This document shows positions 16,564 to 23,789 of a stretch of 64,000 nucleotides of DNA, piece by piece. Under the pieces are notes generated by a model. The model was not told where the DNA came from and did no database searches. It was given only the letters and a program-made list of their open reading frames with translations. The stretch lies in contig OY970298.1 of assembly GCA_963716215.1 (NCBI GenBank), positions 992,001-1,056,000 on the forward strand. Reading direction: 5' to 3'. Every line of letters starts with the position of its first letter. Within the stretch, counting starts at the first letter, position 1. A program made the translations under genes and the position numbers. The DNA is from JACVRW01 sp963716215. Lineage in GTDB: Bacteria; Actinomycetota; Thermoleophilia; Solirubrobacterales; Thermoleophilaceae.

Positions 16564-17122
16564 GACCTCTCCTCTGGTTGGAATTGGGTGGAACGGCGAT
16601 TTCGCGGGAACGACCGATGCTGCTCTTCGGACCGGACGGAACGGGGCCCTCGATCGCGAGCTGGTCTTCGCTCGGAAGTGGGTCCTCCCTGAAGCGCCGC
16701 ACCACGGCCGCGAGCTCGTCGAGGTCGGCCAGGTTGCGGTAGACCGAGGCGAACTGAATCGCGCTCACCGGGTCCACGCGTGCGAGCCCCCGCTCGGCCA
16801 GATCGCCGATCCGTGACGCCTCGACCTCGGGGCCACCCGCCCGCGCCTCCCGGGCGATCCAGGCGGCCACTCCCTCGAGCTGGTCGGCGCTGACCGGCCG
16901 CCCGCCGGCCGCCCGGGTCAGCCCGCGCAGGAGCTTCTGACGGTCGAAGCGCTCGCGCCGGCCGTCGCGCTTCACCACGTCCACGCGCGGCTCCTCGGCG
17001 CGCTCGTGGGTCGTGAAGCGCTCGCCGCACTCTGTGCATTCGCGGCGGCGGCGTACGGCATCTGGGCTGGGGCGGGTGTCGATCACCTGGGTCGAATCGG
17101 CTGAGCAGAACGGACAAAGCAC
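16547..17122 (-). CDS. nrdR: Transcriptional repressor NrdR with extended C-terminus
   Basis: NrdR is an ATP-cone repressor of ribonucleotide reductase genes. The N-terminal zinc ribbon (CPFCSADSTQVIDTRPSPDA and RRRECTECGERFTTHER) is followed by the ATP-cone (VDVVKRDGRRERFDRQKLLRGL) and a conserved end FASVYRNLADLDEL. The start is a GTG. The family is usually about 150-160 residues. This one has 191, because about 35 Pro/Ser-rich residues are added and the frame runs into the start of nrdJ. An NrdR-box-like site lies 43 bases upstream, suggesting autoregulation together with nrdJ. Confidence 0.93.
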   Translation of the reverse strand: MLCPFCSADSTQVIDTRPSPDAVRRRRECTECGERFTTHERAEEPRVDVVKRDGRRERFDRQKLLRGLTRAAGGRPVSADQLEGVAAWIAREARAGGPEVEASRIGDLAERGLARVDPVSAIQFASVYRNLADLDELAAVVRRFREDPLPSEDQLAIEGPVPSGPKSSIGRSREIAVPPNSNQRRGHVPQP

Positions 17123-17164
17123 ACGTGCAATTCTACTACCTGTGGTGCTTCGTTCCTCCTCGAA

Positions 17165-17180
17165 TCACAAGATATTGTGC
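17165..17180 (-). promoter_or_regulatory. NrdR-box-like operator upstream of nrdR-nrdJ
   Basis: TCACAAGATATTGTGC matches the NrdR-box pattern (acaCwAtATaTwGtgt) at most of its strongest positions and is nearly palindromic. It lies 43 bases upstream of the nrdR start. NrdR boxes normally come in pairs about three helical turns apart. A second, weaker candidate starts at 17130 with CTACTACCTGTG, but its spacing (35 bases) is not ideal. Confidence 0.6.
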
Positions 17181-17182
17181 TA

Positions 17183-17962
17183 TTAGCGAGAAGCGAGCGG
17201 AATGAAGTCGTCCTTCGGGGCCGGCGCCATCAGGCTCAGGATCCGCACCGGGTCCGGCCCGGGGTTGGAGAAGGTGTGGGCGTTGCCCGGCGGGACGACC
17301 GCGTAGCTGCCCGCCGGCGCCGACAGGTCCTCGCCGCCAAGGCGCAGGCTGAGCGTTCCGTCGAGCACGTAGAAGCTGGCGACCATCTGCTCGTGGTGGT
17401 GCGGCGCGGGCCCGGGGGACCCGGGCGCCAGCTCGAGCTCCAGCAGCGCGAACGAGCCGAGCGCGTCGGACACGCTTGCCTTGACGAGCGCCGACGAGGC
17501 CTCGAACTCGAGCCGCTCGCCCCCGCCCGGCCCGAGGGAGATCGCCTCGCTGCCCGGCCGCCCGGTCCCGGGCGGCTCATACCACTGGTCGAAGGGAGTC
17601 TTGAAGCCGCTGCGCAGGTACTCCTCGAACGCGCAGCCGGGCGAGTGCAGGTTGAGGAACCGCGCACGCTCCGTGGAGGCGTTGCGGAAGGTGTGCAGGA
17701 CGTCGGGGGGCACGAGCGCGAACTCGCCGGCTCCGAGCGTGCGCACCTCCAGCTCCGGTCCGATCCCGAACTGCAGCTCACCTTCGAAGACCCAGAAGGC
17801 ATCCGCGTGGTCGTGGTGGACGTGGGGGTCGGGGCCCGCGGCCCCGGGCGCGTAGACCGCCTCCGTCAGGACGAGCTCGGGTCGGCCGACCTTGATCTCG
17901 AACCCCGGACGAATGGTCTCGCCCTCGCCCGGACCGAGCAGCTGAGGTGCGTCGATCGACAT
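17183..17962 (-). CDS. Two-cupin-domain protein
   Basis: The 259-residue protein has two cupin domains. The first metal site is in HVHHDHADAFWVFEGELQFG and its second half in LVPPDVLHTFRN. The second domain repeats the design with APHHHEQMVASFYVLDGTLSLRLG and VVPPGNAHTFSNPGPDPVRIL. Bicupins include dioxygenases, isomerases and sugar-binding proteins, so the reaction is unknown. The gene is upstream of nrdR on the same strand, with 60 bases and the NrdR-like box between them. Confidence 0.85.
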   Translation of the reverse strand: MSIDAPQLLGPGEGETIRPGFEIKVGRPELVLTEAVYAPGAAGPDPHVHHDHADAFWVFEGELQFGIGPELEVRTLGAGEFALVPPDVLHTFRNASTERARFLNLHSPGCAFEEYLRSGFKTPFDQWYEPPGTGRPGSEAISLGPGGGERLEFEASSALVKASVSDALGSFALLELELAPGSPGPAPHHHEQMVASFYVLDGTLSLRLGGEDLSAPAGSYAVVPPGNAHTFSNPGPDPVRILSLMAPAPKDDFIPLASR

Positions 17963-18046
17963 CGCGCCGAACGTAGCGCGCCGGATCGGCGGGTCGGGGC
18001 CGCCCCGACCATGCTCGCCGGAAGCTGCGGGAAGATCCGCGTCCGG

Positions 18047-18973
18047 CTAGCGCAGCGAGTCGAGCGTGCGAGCCAGGCCCTGGTCGAGGTCGACCTGCGC
18101 CTCCCAGCCCAGCTCTGCCTTCGAGCGCGACGCGTCGAGCGCGATGTGCTGCACCTCGCCGGTGCGGGCGGGCGCGTGGTCGACCTCGAAGCCGTTGCTC
18201 GAGTGAGCCGCGAGTGCCTCGACGATGTCGAGCACGCTCGTCTGCACACCCCGGCCCACGTTGAAGGCGCCAGTGACATCGGAGTCCGCGGCGCGCAGGT
18301 TCGCGTCCACCACGTCGCCGACGAACACGTAGTCGCGTGTCTGCTTGCCGTCGCCGTAGATCTGCGGCCGGCCGCCCTCCAGCAGCTTGCCGCAGAAGAT
18401 CGCGATCACGCCGGCCTCGCCGAGCGGGTCCTGCCGCGGCCCGTACACGTTGCCGTAGCGCAGCGAGATGGTCGACAGCCCGTGGAGACGGGTGAACAGC
18501 GCGCAGTAGTTCTCGGCGCAGAACTTCGACAGCCCGTAGGGCGCCTCGGGCGCCACCGGGTGCTCCTCGGGCGCGGGGATGATCTGGCCCTCGCCGTAGA
18601 TGGCGCCGCCGGTGGAGGTGTTCACCACGCGCCGCACGCCGCTCGCGTGCGCGGCGTTGAGCACGTTGATCGTGCCCTCCACGTTGATGCGCGAGTCGTG
18701 GGCGGGGTCGGCCACCGAGCGGCGCACGTCGATCTGCGCGGCCAGGTGGAAGATCGCCTCCGGACGCACGCGGTCGACGGCGGCGGCCACCCCCTCGGCG
18801 TCGCGGACGTCGAGCTCGATCAGCTCGGCTCCGTTGGCGATCGCGCCCTCCAGGTTGTCCCGCCTTCCGGTCGAGACGTCGTCGATGACCGCCACCTGGT
18901 CGCCGCGCGCGACGAGGGCGTCGACGAGGTTCGAGCCGATGAAGCCAGCGCCTCCTGTGACAAGAGTCTTCAT
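18047..18973 (-). CDS. NAD-dependent epimerase/dehydratase (UDP-glucose 4-epimerase-like)
   Basis: The 308-residue protein is an extended short-chain dehydrogenase. The NAD-binding motif LVTGGAGFIGSNLVD is at the N-terminus, the active-site Thr/Ser region is NTSTGGAIYGEG, and the catalytic Tyr-x3-Lys is APYGLSKFCAE. ISLRYGNVYGPRQDPLGEAGV places it with UDP-glucose 4-epimerases and related sugar-nucleotide epimerases. The ATG is chosen because it begins directly at the Rossmann strand. It is divergent from tmk with 53 bases between. Confidence 0.9.
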   Translation of the reverse strand: MKTLVTGGAGFIGSNLVDALVARGDQVAVIDDVSTGRRDNLEGAIANGAELIELDVRDAEGVAAAVDRVRPEAIFHLAAQIDVRRSVADPAHDSRINVEGTINVLNAAHASGVRRVVNTSTGGAIYGEGQIIPAPEEHPVAPEAPYGLSKFCAENYCALFTRLHGLSTISLRYGNVYGPRQDPLGEAGVIAIFCGKLLEGGRPQIYGDGKQTRDYVFVGDVVDANLRAADSDVTGAFNVGRGVQTSVLDIVEALAAHSSNGFEVDHAPARTGEVQHIALDASRSKAELGWEAQVDLDQGLARTLDSLR

Positions 18974-19026
18974 ACGGCCGGGCAGATTAGCGAGGGAGGT
19001 CGGCGCCACTGCTACGGTCGCCGCGC

Positions 19027-19638
19027 ATGCGCGGCCTGTTCGTCACGTTCGAGGGCATCGATCGCTCCGGCAAGACCACCCAGGCGCGCCTGCTCGCGGA
19101 CGCGCTGGGCGACGACGCGCTCGGAGTGCGCGAGCCCGGCGGCACCCCGGCCGGCGAGCGGGTGCGCGACCTGCTGAAGGATGCCGACGTGCCGCTCGGC
19201 TCGGAGGCCGAGGCGCTCCTGTTCGCCGCCGCCCGCGCGGAGCTGGTGGCGCGGGTGATCCGGCCGGCCCTGGAAGATGGGCGCGTGGTCGTGTCCGATC
19301 GCTTCCTGGACTCCTCGCTCGCCTACCAGGGCGGCGCGCGCGGGCTCGGCGTGGACGAGGTCGAGCGCATCAACCGCTTCGCGACCGGTGGCCTCGTGCC
19401 CGACCTCACCTTCCTGCTCGAGCTCGACACCGCTGTCGCCGCCGAGCGCACGGGGGAGAGCGACCGCTTCGAGGACGAGGGCGCGGCGCTGCAGCAGGCC
19501 GTACTCGAGGCCTACGAGCGCCTGGTGGCCGCCGATCCGGGCCGCTGGCGGCGAGTGGACGCCACGCGGCCGCCCGCCGAGGTGCATGCCGAGGTGCTGG
19601 CCGAGGTCGAGGCGGCCCGCAGCGGAGCGCGCGCGTGA
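19027..19638 (+). CDS. tmk: Thymidylate kinase
   Basis: The 203-residue protein phosphorylates dTMP to dTDP for DNA synthesis. The P-loop EGIDRSGKTTQARLLA begins at residue 9, the DR motif is VVSDRFLDSSLAYQGGARGL, and the lid region includes ERTGESDRFEDEG. The length is normal. The stop overlaps the GTG of holB by 4 bases, the common tmk-holB arrangement, which links nucleotide supply with replication. Confidence 0.95.
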   Translation: MRGLFVTFEGIDRSGKTTQARLLADALGDDALGVREPGGTPAGERVRDLLKDADVPLGSEAEALLFAAARAELVARVIRPALEDGRVVVSDRFLDSSLAYQGGARGLGVDEVERINRFATGGLVPDLTFLLELDTAVAAERTGESDRFEDEGAALQQAVLEAYERLVAADPGRWRRVDATRPPAEVHAEVLAEVEAARSGARA

Positions 19639-20753
19639 CGGTGGCGCTGGCCGGCACGGAGGACCATCCGCAGGCGCGCATCGTGCTCGCCGCCGCGCTG
19701 GAGGGCGGCCCGTCGCACGCCTACCTGTTCCACGGTCCGGCTGGGACGGGCAAGCGCACGGTGGCGCGCTCGTTCGCGGCGGAGCTGCTCGCCGAGGGCC
19801 AGCCCGACCCCGACGCCGTGCGCCTCCGGGTCGCGCACGGGACCCACCCCGACCTGACCTGGGTGCGGCCGAGCGGAGCGCACGTGATGCGCGTGGAGGA
19901 CGTGGACCAGGCGGTGGTGGCGGCGGCCACGCGGACCCCGTTCGAGGCGTCCCGGCGTGTGTTCGTGCTCGAGCGCGTCGACACGATGAACGACGAGGTG
20001 GCCAACCGCCTGCTGAAGACGCTCGAGGAGCCGGCCCACTTCGTCCACCTGATCCTGCTCACGGACGCGCTGGGCAGGGTGCTCGAGACGGTGATCTCGC
20101 GCTGCCAGCCGGTGCGCTTCGAGCCGCTGCCGGCGGCGCGCATCGCCGAGCTGCTGGAGGCCGACGGCGTCGACAGCGAGGCCGCGTCGGCGTGCGCGCG
20201 GCTTGCGCTCGGCAACGCGGCGCGGGCGCGGCTGCTGGCCTCGCCCGAAGGGACCGAGCTGCGAGCCGAGGTGGATGCCTTCGCGGGTGCCGCGCTCGAC
20301 GGCGAGCCGGGCGAGGCGTGGCGGCCGCTGCTCGACCGCGCGGAGCGCCGCCGCGCCGAGGCCGAGGAGGCGGTGGCGGCCGCGGCCGTCGACCGGCTGG
20401 AGCTCGAGCCGAAGGGACGCGAGCGCCGCGCGATCGAGCGCGAGCTGGAGGAGGCCGCGAAGCGCGACGGTCGCCGGGCGCGCACCGAGGTGCTCGACTT
20501 GGCCCTGACGCTGACGGGGCTCGCCTTCCGCGACCTGGTCTGCCTGGCCGAGGAGGCACCCGAGGCGGTGCTGGCAAGCGACCGAGCCGCGGCGCTGGCG
20601 GAACGCGCCCGCGCGCGCGACCCGCGCCGGCTGCGCGAGGCGGCAGAGCGCTGCGAGGACGTGCGCCAGGCGCTCGAGCTGAACGTGAGCGAGGACCTGG
20701 CGCTGAGCGCACTCGGGCTGCGGCTGGCGGCGCTGGCCGGCTCGCCGGGCTAG
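19635..20753 (+). CDS. holB: DNA polymerase III delta-prime subunit
   Basis: The 372-residue protein is a clamp-loader AAA+ subunit. The Walker A motif is FHGPAGTGKRTVA, the segment VFVLERVDTMNDEVANRLLKTLEEP corresponds to the sensor region, and the trans-acting SRC motif is VISRCQPVRF. The C-terminal 180 residues are helical and rich in Ala, Arg and Glu. There is no four-cysteine zinc module between Walker A and the DNA-contact strand, as expected for many delta-prime proteins. The start is GTG in a GTGA overlap with tmk. A 234-base gap without a convincing gene follows. Confidence 0.92.
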   Translation: MTVALAGTEDHPQARIVLAAALEGGPSHAYLFHGPAGTGKRTVARSFAAELLAEGQPDPDAVRLRVAHGTHPDLTWVRPSGAHVMRVEDVDQAVVAAATRTPFEASRRVFVLERVDTMNDEVANRLLKTLEEPAHFVHLILLTDALGRVLETVISRCQPVRFEPLPAARIAELLEADGVDSEAASACARLALGNAARARLLASPEGTELRAEVDAFAGAALDGEPGEAWRPLLDRAERRRAEAEEAVAAAAVDRLELEPKGRERRAIERELEEAAKRDGRRARTEVLDLALTLTGLAFRDLVCLAEEAPEAVLASDRAAALAERARARDPRRLREAAERCEDVRQALELNVSEDLALSALGLRLAALAGSPG

Positions 20754-20987
20754 GCGCAGGAGTCGCCGCGCAGCTCGAGGGGGTTCCGCACGAAACGTGA
20801 CGTATAGGCCCGTTTCTTCAGGAACTCCGGGCGCGAAGGCCCCAGCAGCCTGGGCCCCTGCGCACCGCGTGTCGAGTTGTGCCCCTTATGTGCCGGAAAC
20901 TCGCCACGCCCCCGGCTTCGCGGCGAACGGCGCCCTAGCCGGCCGGCCAGCGCGCCACGGGGGTCGGGGGGCGCGAGCCCCCAGCTG

Positions 20988-21395
20988 TCATCCCACGCCT
21001 GCGGCCTTCAGGGCCTCGGACCAGTCCGAGAAGTACTCGATGCGCACCATCGTGCCGTCCTCGAAGGTCACCACCTGGTGGTAGAGCTCCTCGTCGATCT
21101 CGAGGCCGCTGCCCTTGCCGAGCGCGTGGTGTCGCAGCCTGGTCGCCACGCGCTCGCCGGCGTCCACGTATTCCTGTGGCTCCAGCCGCAGCTCCACGAA
21201 GGTCTCGTCGAGCCCGTCCCAGAAGCGCCTGATCGCGTCCGGGCCGCGGCACGAGTCCGAGCTCTGGTGTGCGGGCAGCACCCAGTCGATCTCGGGATCG
21301 AAGTGCTCCATGGCGGCGTCGAAGTCACGCCGGTTGTAGGCCGCGATGAAGTCCCGGGTCTTGTCGACGTTTGGCCGCGACAACGGCGACCACAC
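20988..21395 (-). CDS. SnoaL/NTF2-like domain protein
   Basis: The protein has about 135 residues. It shows the cone-shaped NTF2-like fold pattern: an N-terminal helix with FIAAYNRRDFDAAMEHFDPEIDWVLP, then GPDAIRRFWDGL, then strands with VATRLRHHALGKGSG and the final MVRIEYFSDWSEALKAAGV. These small proteins can be ketosteroid-isomerase-like enzymes or binding proteins, so the role is unknown. The start is either the GTG at 21395 or a TTG at 21383; neither has a good ribosome site. A G5/C5 hairpin lies just past its stop. Confidence 0.75.
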   Translation of the reverse strand: MWSPLSRPNVDKTRDFIAAYNRRDFDAAMEHFDPEIDWVLPAHQSSDSCRGPDAIRRFWDGLDETFVELRLEPQEYVDAGERVATRLRHHALGKGSGLEIDEELYHQVVTFEDGTMVRIEYFSDWSEALKAAGVG

Positions 21396-21434
21396 TAGCC
21401 GGGACGAGCAGTGCCCACGTAGGATCCGGCCGTG

Positions 21435-22163
21435 ATGGCGATCGCCACCAGCGAGGAGGCGCGGGCGCTCGCCGGCGATGCCGGCGGCGGCACCGGGCCG
21501 TTCCGTGGCGGCGAGCTGTACGACTTCATTTGCCGGGAACATCCCAGCGAGTGCCTCGAGCTCGGGTTCGCGCACGGTGTCTCGACGGTCTACCTCGCCG
21601 CCGGGCTGGAGGCGAATGGCGCTGGTCGCGTCACGAGCGTCGATCTCGTCGTCGCCGGCGAGCGCGAGCCGTCGGCCGAGCAGCTTGTTGAGCGTGCCGG
21701 CCTGAGCTCGAGGGTCGATCTCGTCTTCGAGCCGACGTCCTACAACTGGTTCCTGCACCGCCGTATCCGCGAGCAGAGGACGGACGCCGGGGCGTGCGAG
21801 CCCTACCTCGACTTCTGCTTCTTCGACGGCGCCCACCGGTGGGTGGACGACGGGCTGGCGTTCTTCCTGGTGGACAAGCTGCTCAAGCCGGGCGGGTGGC
21901 TGCTGTTCGATGACCTGACTTGGACGATCGACGCGCAGGATGTCCATGAGTCGGAGCGGTCCCTCGCACAGGTGGGGGAGGTGTTCGACCTGCTGGTGAA
22001 GGGCCATCCGTCGTACGACCATTTCGAAACGGACGGCGAGTGGGGCTGGGCGCGCAAGGCGACGACTCCCAGCCCGCAGGTGCGGACGGTGGTCAGGCGC
22101 GACCTGCTCGCCGGGCTGCAGCAGGCGGCAAGGGCGGGCCGGGCCAAGCTCCCTCGCCGATAG
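21435..22163 (+). CDS. Class I SAM-dependent methyltransferase-like protein
   Basis: The 242-residue protein contains a Rossmann-type methyltransferase core: ECLELGFAHGVSTVYLAAGL (SAM-binding loop), VTSVDLVVAGERE (acidic end of strand two) and YLDFCFFDGAHRWVDDGLAFFLVDKLLKPGGWLLFDDL. The glycine loop is LGFAHGVS rather than the more usual E-x-G-x-G. The target is unknown. The ATG is preceded directly by an in-frame GTG at 21432, either of which may be used. Confidence 0.8.
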   Translation: MAIATSEEARALAGDAGGGTGPFRGGELYDFICREHPSECLELGFAHGVSTVYLAAGLEANGAGRVTSVDLVVAGEREPSAEQLVERAGLSSRVDLVFEPTSYNWFLHRRIREQRTDAGACEPYLDFCFFDGAHRWVDDGLAFFLVDKLLKPGGWLLFDDLTWTIDAQDVHESERSLAQVGEVFDLLVKGHPSYDHFETDGEWGWARKATTPSPQVRTVVRRDLLAGLQQAARAGRAKLPRR

Positions 22164-22253
22164 TCGGCGGAAACGACAGCCGTCGGTGTCCTCCGATAGG
22201 GTCCGCCGCCGGCCCCAGCGGGGGGCGGAAAGACCAGATTGAGGGATCGGATC

Positions 22254-23009
22254 ATGTCTCACGCAGGGCAGGGTGCGGTAGCGGTCGAGCAGTCACCACA
22301 TCAGCGCCAAAGGGCTCATATCGCAGGCTGGCTGATGGCCTTGACGTTTCTCACGTCGATCCCCGCCGCGCTCATTCTCTACGAGCCGATTCTGAACGAG
22401 ACGGACTACATCCTCGGGTCGGGTGACGACACGCGCATCACTCTCGGCGCCTTCTTGGAGATCCTCCTGATGATCGGCAACGTCGGCACGGCGGTCGTGA
22501 TGTTTCCGATCCTCAGGCGATACAGCGAAACCCTGTCGCTCAGCTACGTCGCCTCGCGCACGATCGAGGCGACGATCATCGGGGTCGGCGCGATCAGCCT
22601 GCTCTCCGTCGTCACCCTGCGCGACGACCTGGCCGCGTCCATCGGCGCGGACGAAACCTCGCTCGACATCGCGGGGCAGACCCTGGTCGCGATCCACGAC
22701 TGGACGTTCCTGCTCGGGCCGGGATTCTGCGTCGGCGTCAACGGCATCCTGCTCGGTTGGATGATGTATCGCACCGGATTGATGCCTCCACGCCTCGCAC
22801 TGTTCGGGGTGATCGGCGGCCCGTTGATCTTCTTGTCGGCGATCGCGGTCCTGTTCGGCGCCTACGAGCAGGACGGCCTGCACGCCCTCTTCTCGCTCCC
22901 CGAGGCCATCTTCGAGGCGGCGTTCGCGATCTACTTGATCGTCAAGGGCTTCAGGGCTTCGCCGATCCTCGACGACGCTCGGTATGCCGGAGTGGCGGCT
23001 GCGCCGTAG
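22254..23009 (+). CDS. DUF4386 family membrane protein
   Basis: The 251-residue protein has six or more hydrophobic segments, beginning with IAGWLMALTFLTSIPAALI and including LGAFLEILLMIGNVGTAVVMFPIL and FVLG-type helices near the end. ARTIEA-like text (VASRTIEATIIGVGAISLL) and LGWMMYRTGLMPPRLALFGVIGG match the DUF4386 pattern. The function of the family is unknown. The codon use is slightly less GC-rich than average. The stop abuts the stop of the convergent DUF192 gene with no gap. Confidence 0.82.
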   Translation: MSHAGQGAVAVEQSPHQRQRAHIAGWLMALTFLTSIPAALILYEPILNETDYILGSGDDTRITLGAFLEILLMIGNVGTAVVMFPILRRYSETLSLSYVASRTIEATIIGVGAISLLSVVTLRDDLAASIGADETSLDIAGQTLVAIHDWTFLLGPGFCVGVNGILLGWMMYRTGLMPPRLALFGVIGGPLIFLSAIAVLFGAYEQDGLHALFSLPEAIFEAAFAIYLIVKGFRASPILDDARYAGVAAAP

Positions 23010-23645
23010 TTAAAGCGTGGGTTGCGCCACCAGGTAGTAGAACGCCAGCGCCATGACCGCTGTGGTCGCTCCCCAGAGCACCGCCCAGCCGGCCCGCTCG
23101 CGCGGCTGCATCTGCGGGCGCGCCAGGCCGAAGATCACGGCCAGCTCGAACACCACGCAGGCCGCCACGAACGCGGCGACCGACCAGATGCCGGTGATCG
23201 CCATGACGATGTAGAGCGGCACCTGGGTGCCCGCCGCGGCGCCGCCGGCCGAGAGGACCAGCACGAAGTACTCGTTGTAGGTGTCGCGGTAGATCGGCTG
23301 GCGCGGGTCGAGCGCCAGGACCAGCCGGTTGCGCTGGGGTTCTGCCATGGCCGGGATTCTTCCAAAGCCGAGAGCGATCGCGGCGCGCGCGCCGCTGCCG
23401 GCCGGCGCTTCGAGCACTCCCGCGGCGTCGCGACGCGCGCGGACTCGCCATGGCCGGACGCCCGCGTCGATGCCGAGCACGCGCCCGTGACCGTCGATCC
23501 AGACCAGGTCGAGCGCGAACCGCATGCCGAACGTGTGCACCGACCGGCAGCGCGGTAGCAGCAGCGCGAGCCCCGGAGGCGGCCGCCGGCGGAGGCTCAT
23601 GCCCAGCAGGCGGGCGCGGAACGAGTCGGCGACGACGATCCTCAC
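23010..23645 (-). CDS. DUF192 domain fused to a three-helix membrane domain
   Basis: The 211-residue open frame begins with a DUF192 domain (LLGMSLRRRPPPGLALLLPRC, then SVHTFGMRFALDLVWIDGHGRVLGID), a small beta fold of unknown role. From about residue 100 it continues without a stop into MAEPQRNRLVLALDPRQPIY and a membrane domain with three helices (YIVMAITGIWSVAAFVAACVVF, AVLWGATTAVMALAFYYLV). Two readings are possible: a true fusion, or two genes in one frame with the second starting at the ATG at 23348, which has GGAAG ten bases upstream. Confidence 0.65.
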   Translation of the reverse strand: MRIVVADSFRARLLGMSLRRRPPPGLALLLPRCRSVHTFGMRFALDLVWIDGHGRVLGIDAGVRPWRVRARRDAAGVLEAPAGSGARAAIALGFGRIPAMAEPQRNRLVLALDPRQPIYRDTYNEYFVLVLSAGGAAAGTQVPLYIVMAITGIWSVAAFVAACVVFELAVIFGLARPQMQPRERAGWAVLWGATTAVMALAFYYLVAQPTL

Positions 23646-23704
23646 ATGGGGCCAAGCCGAGCCCGGCGGGAACTCGCCCCCGCGGCTATCTTTGGGGCCG
23701 ACCC

Positions 23705-23777
23705 GCCGCCATAGCTCAGCTGGTAGAGCACATCTCTCGTAAAGATGGGGTCCCCGGTTCGAGTCCGGGTGGCGGCT
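23705..23777 (+). tRNA. tRNA-Thr(CGT)
   Basis: The 73-base sequence folds as a cloverleaf. GCCGCCA pairs with TGGCGGC in the acceptor stem, the D arm is GCTCAGCTGGTAGAGC, the anticodon arm is CATCT-CTCGTAA-AGATG with anticodon CGT, and the T arm is CCCGGTTCGAGTCCGGG. CCA is not encoded. It reads the codon ACG. Confidence 0.95.
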
Positions 23778-23789
23778 TGGCCCGCGGCG

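Noticed and set aside
17130..17145. Second NrdR box.
   Set aside because: CTACTACCTGTG has only partial symmetry, and its spacing from the strong box is 35 bases rather than about 31-32.
20754..20987. Possible small gene in the 234-base gap after holB.
   Set aside because: No frame has a start with a ribosome site or a sensible protein. Only a G5/C5 hairpin near 20967-20982 is visible.
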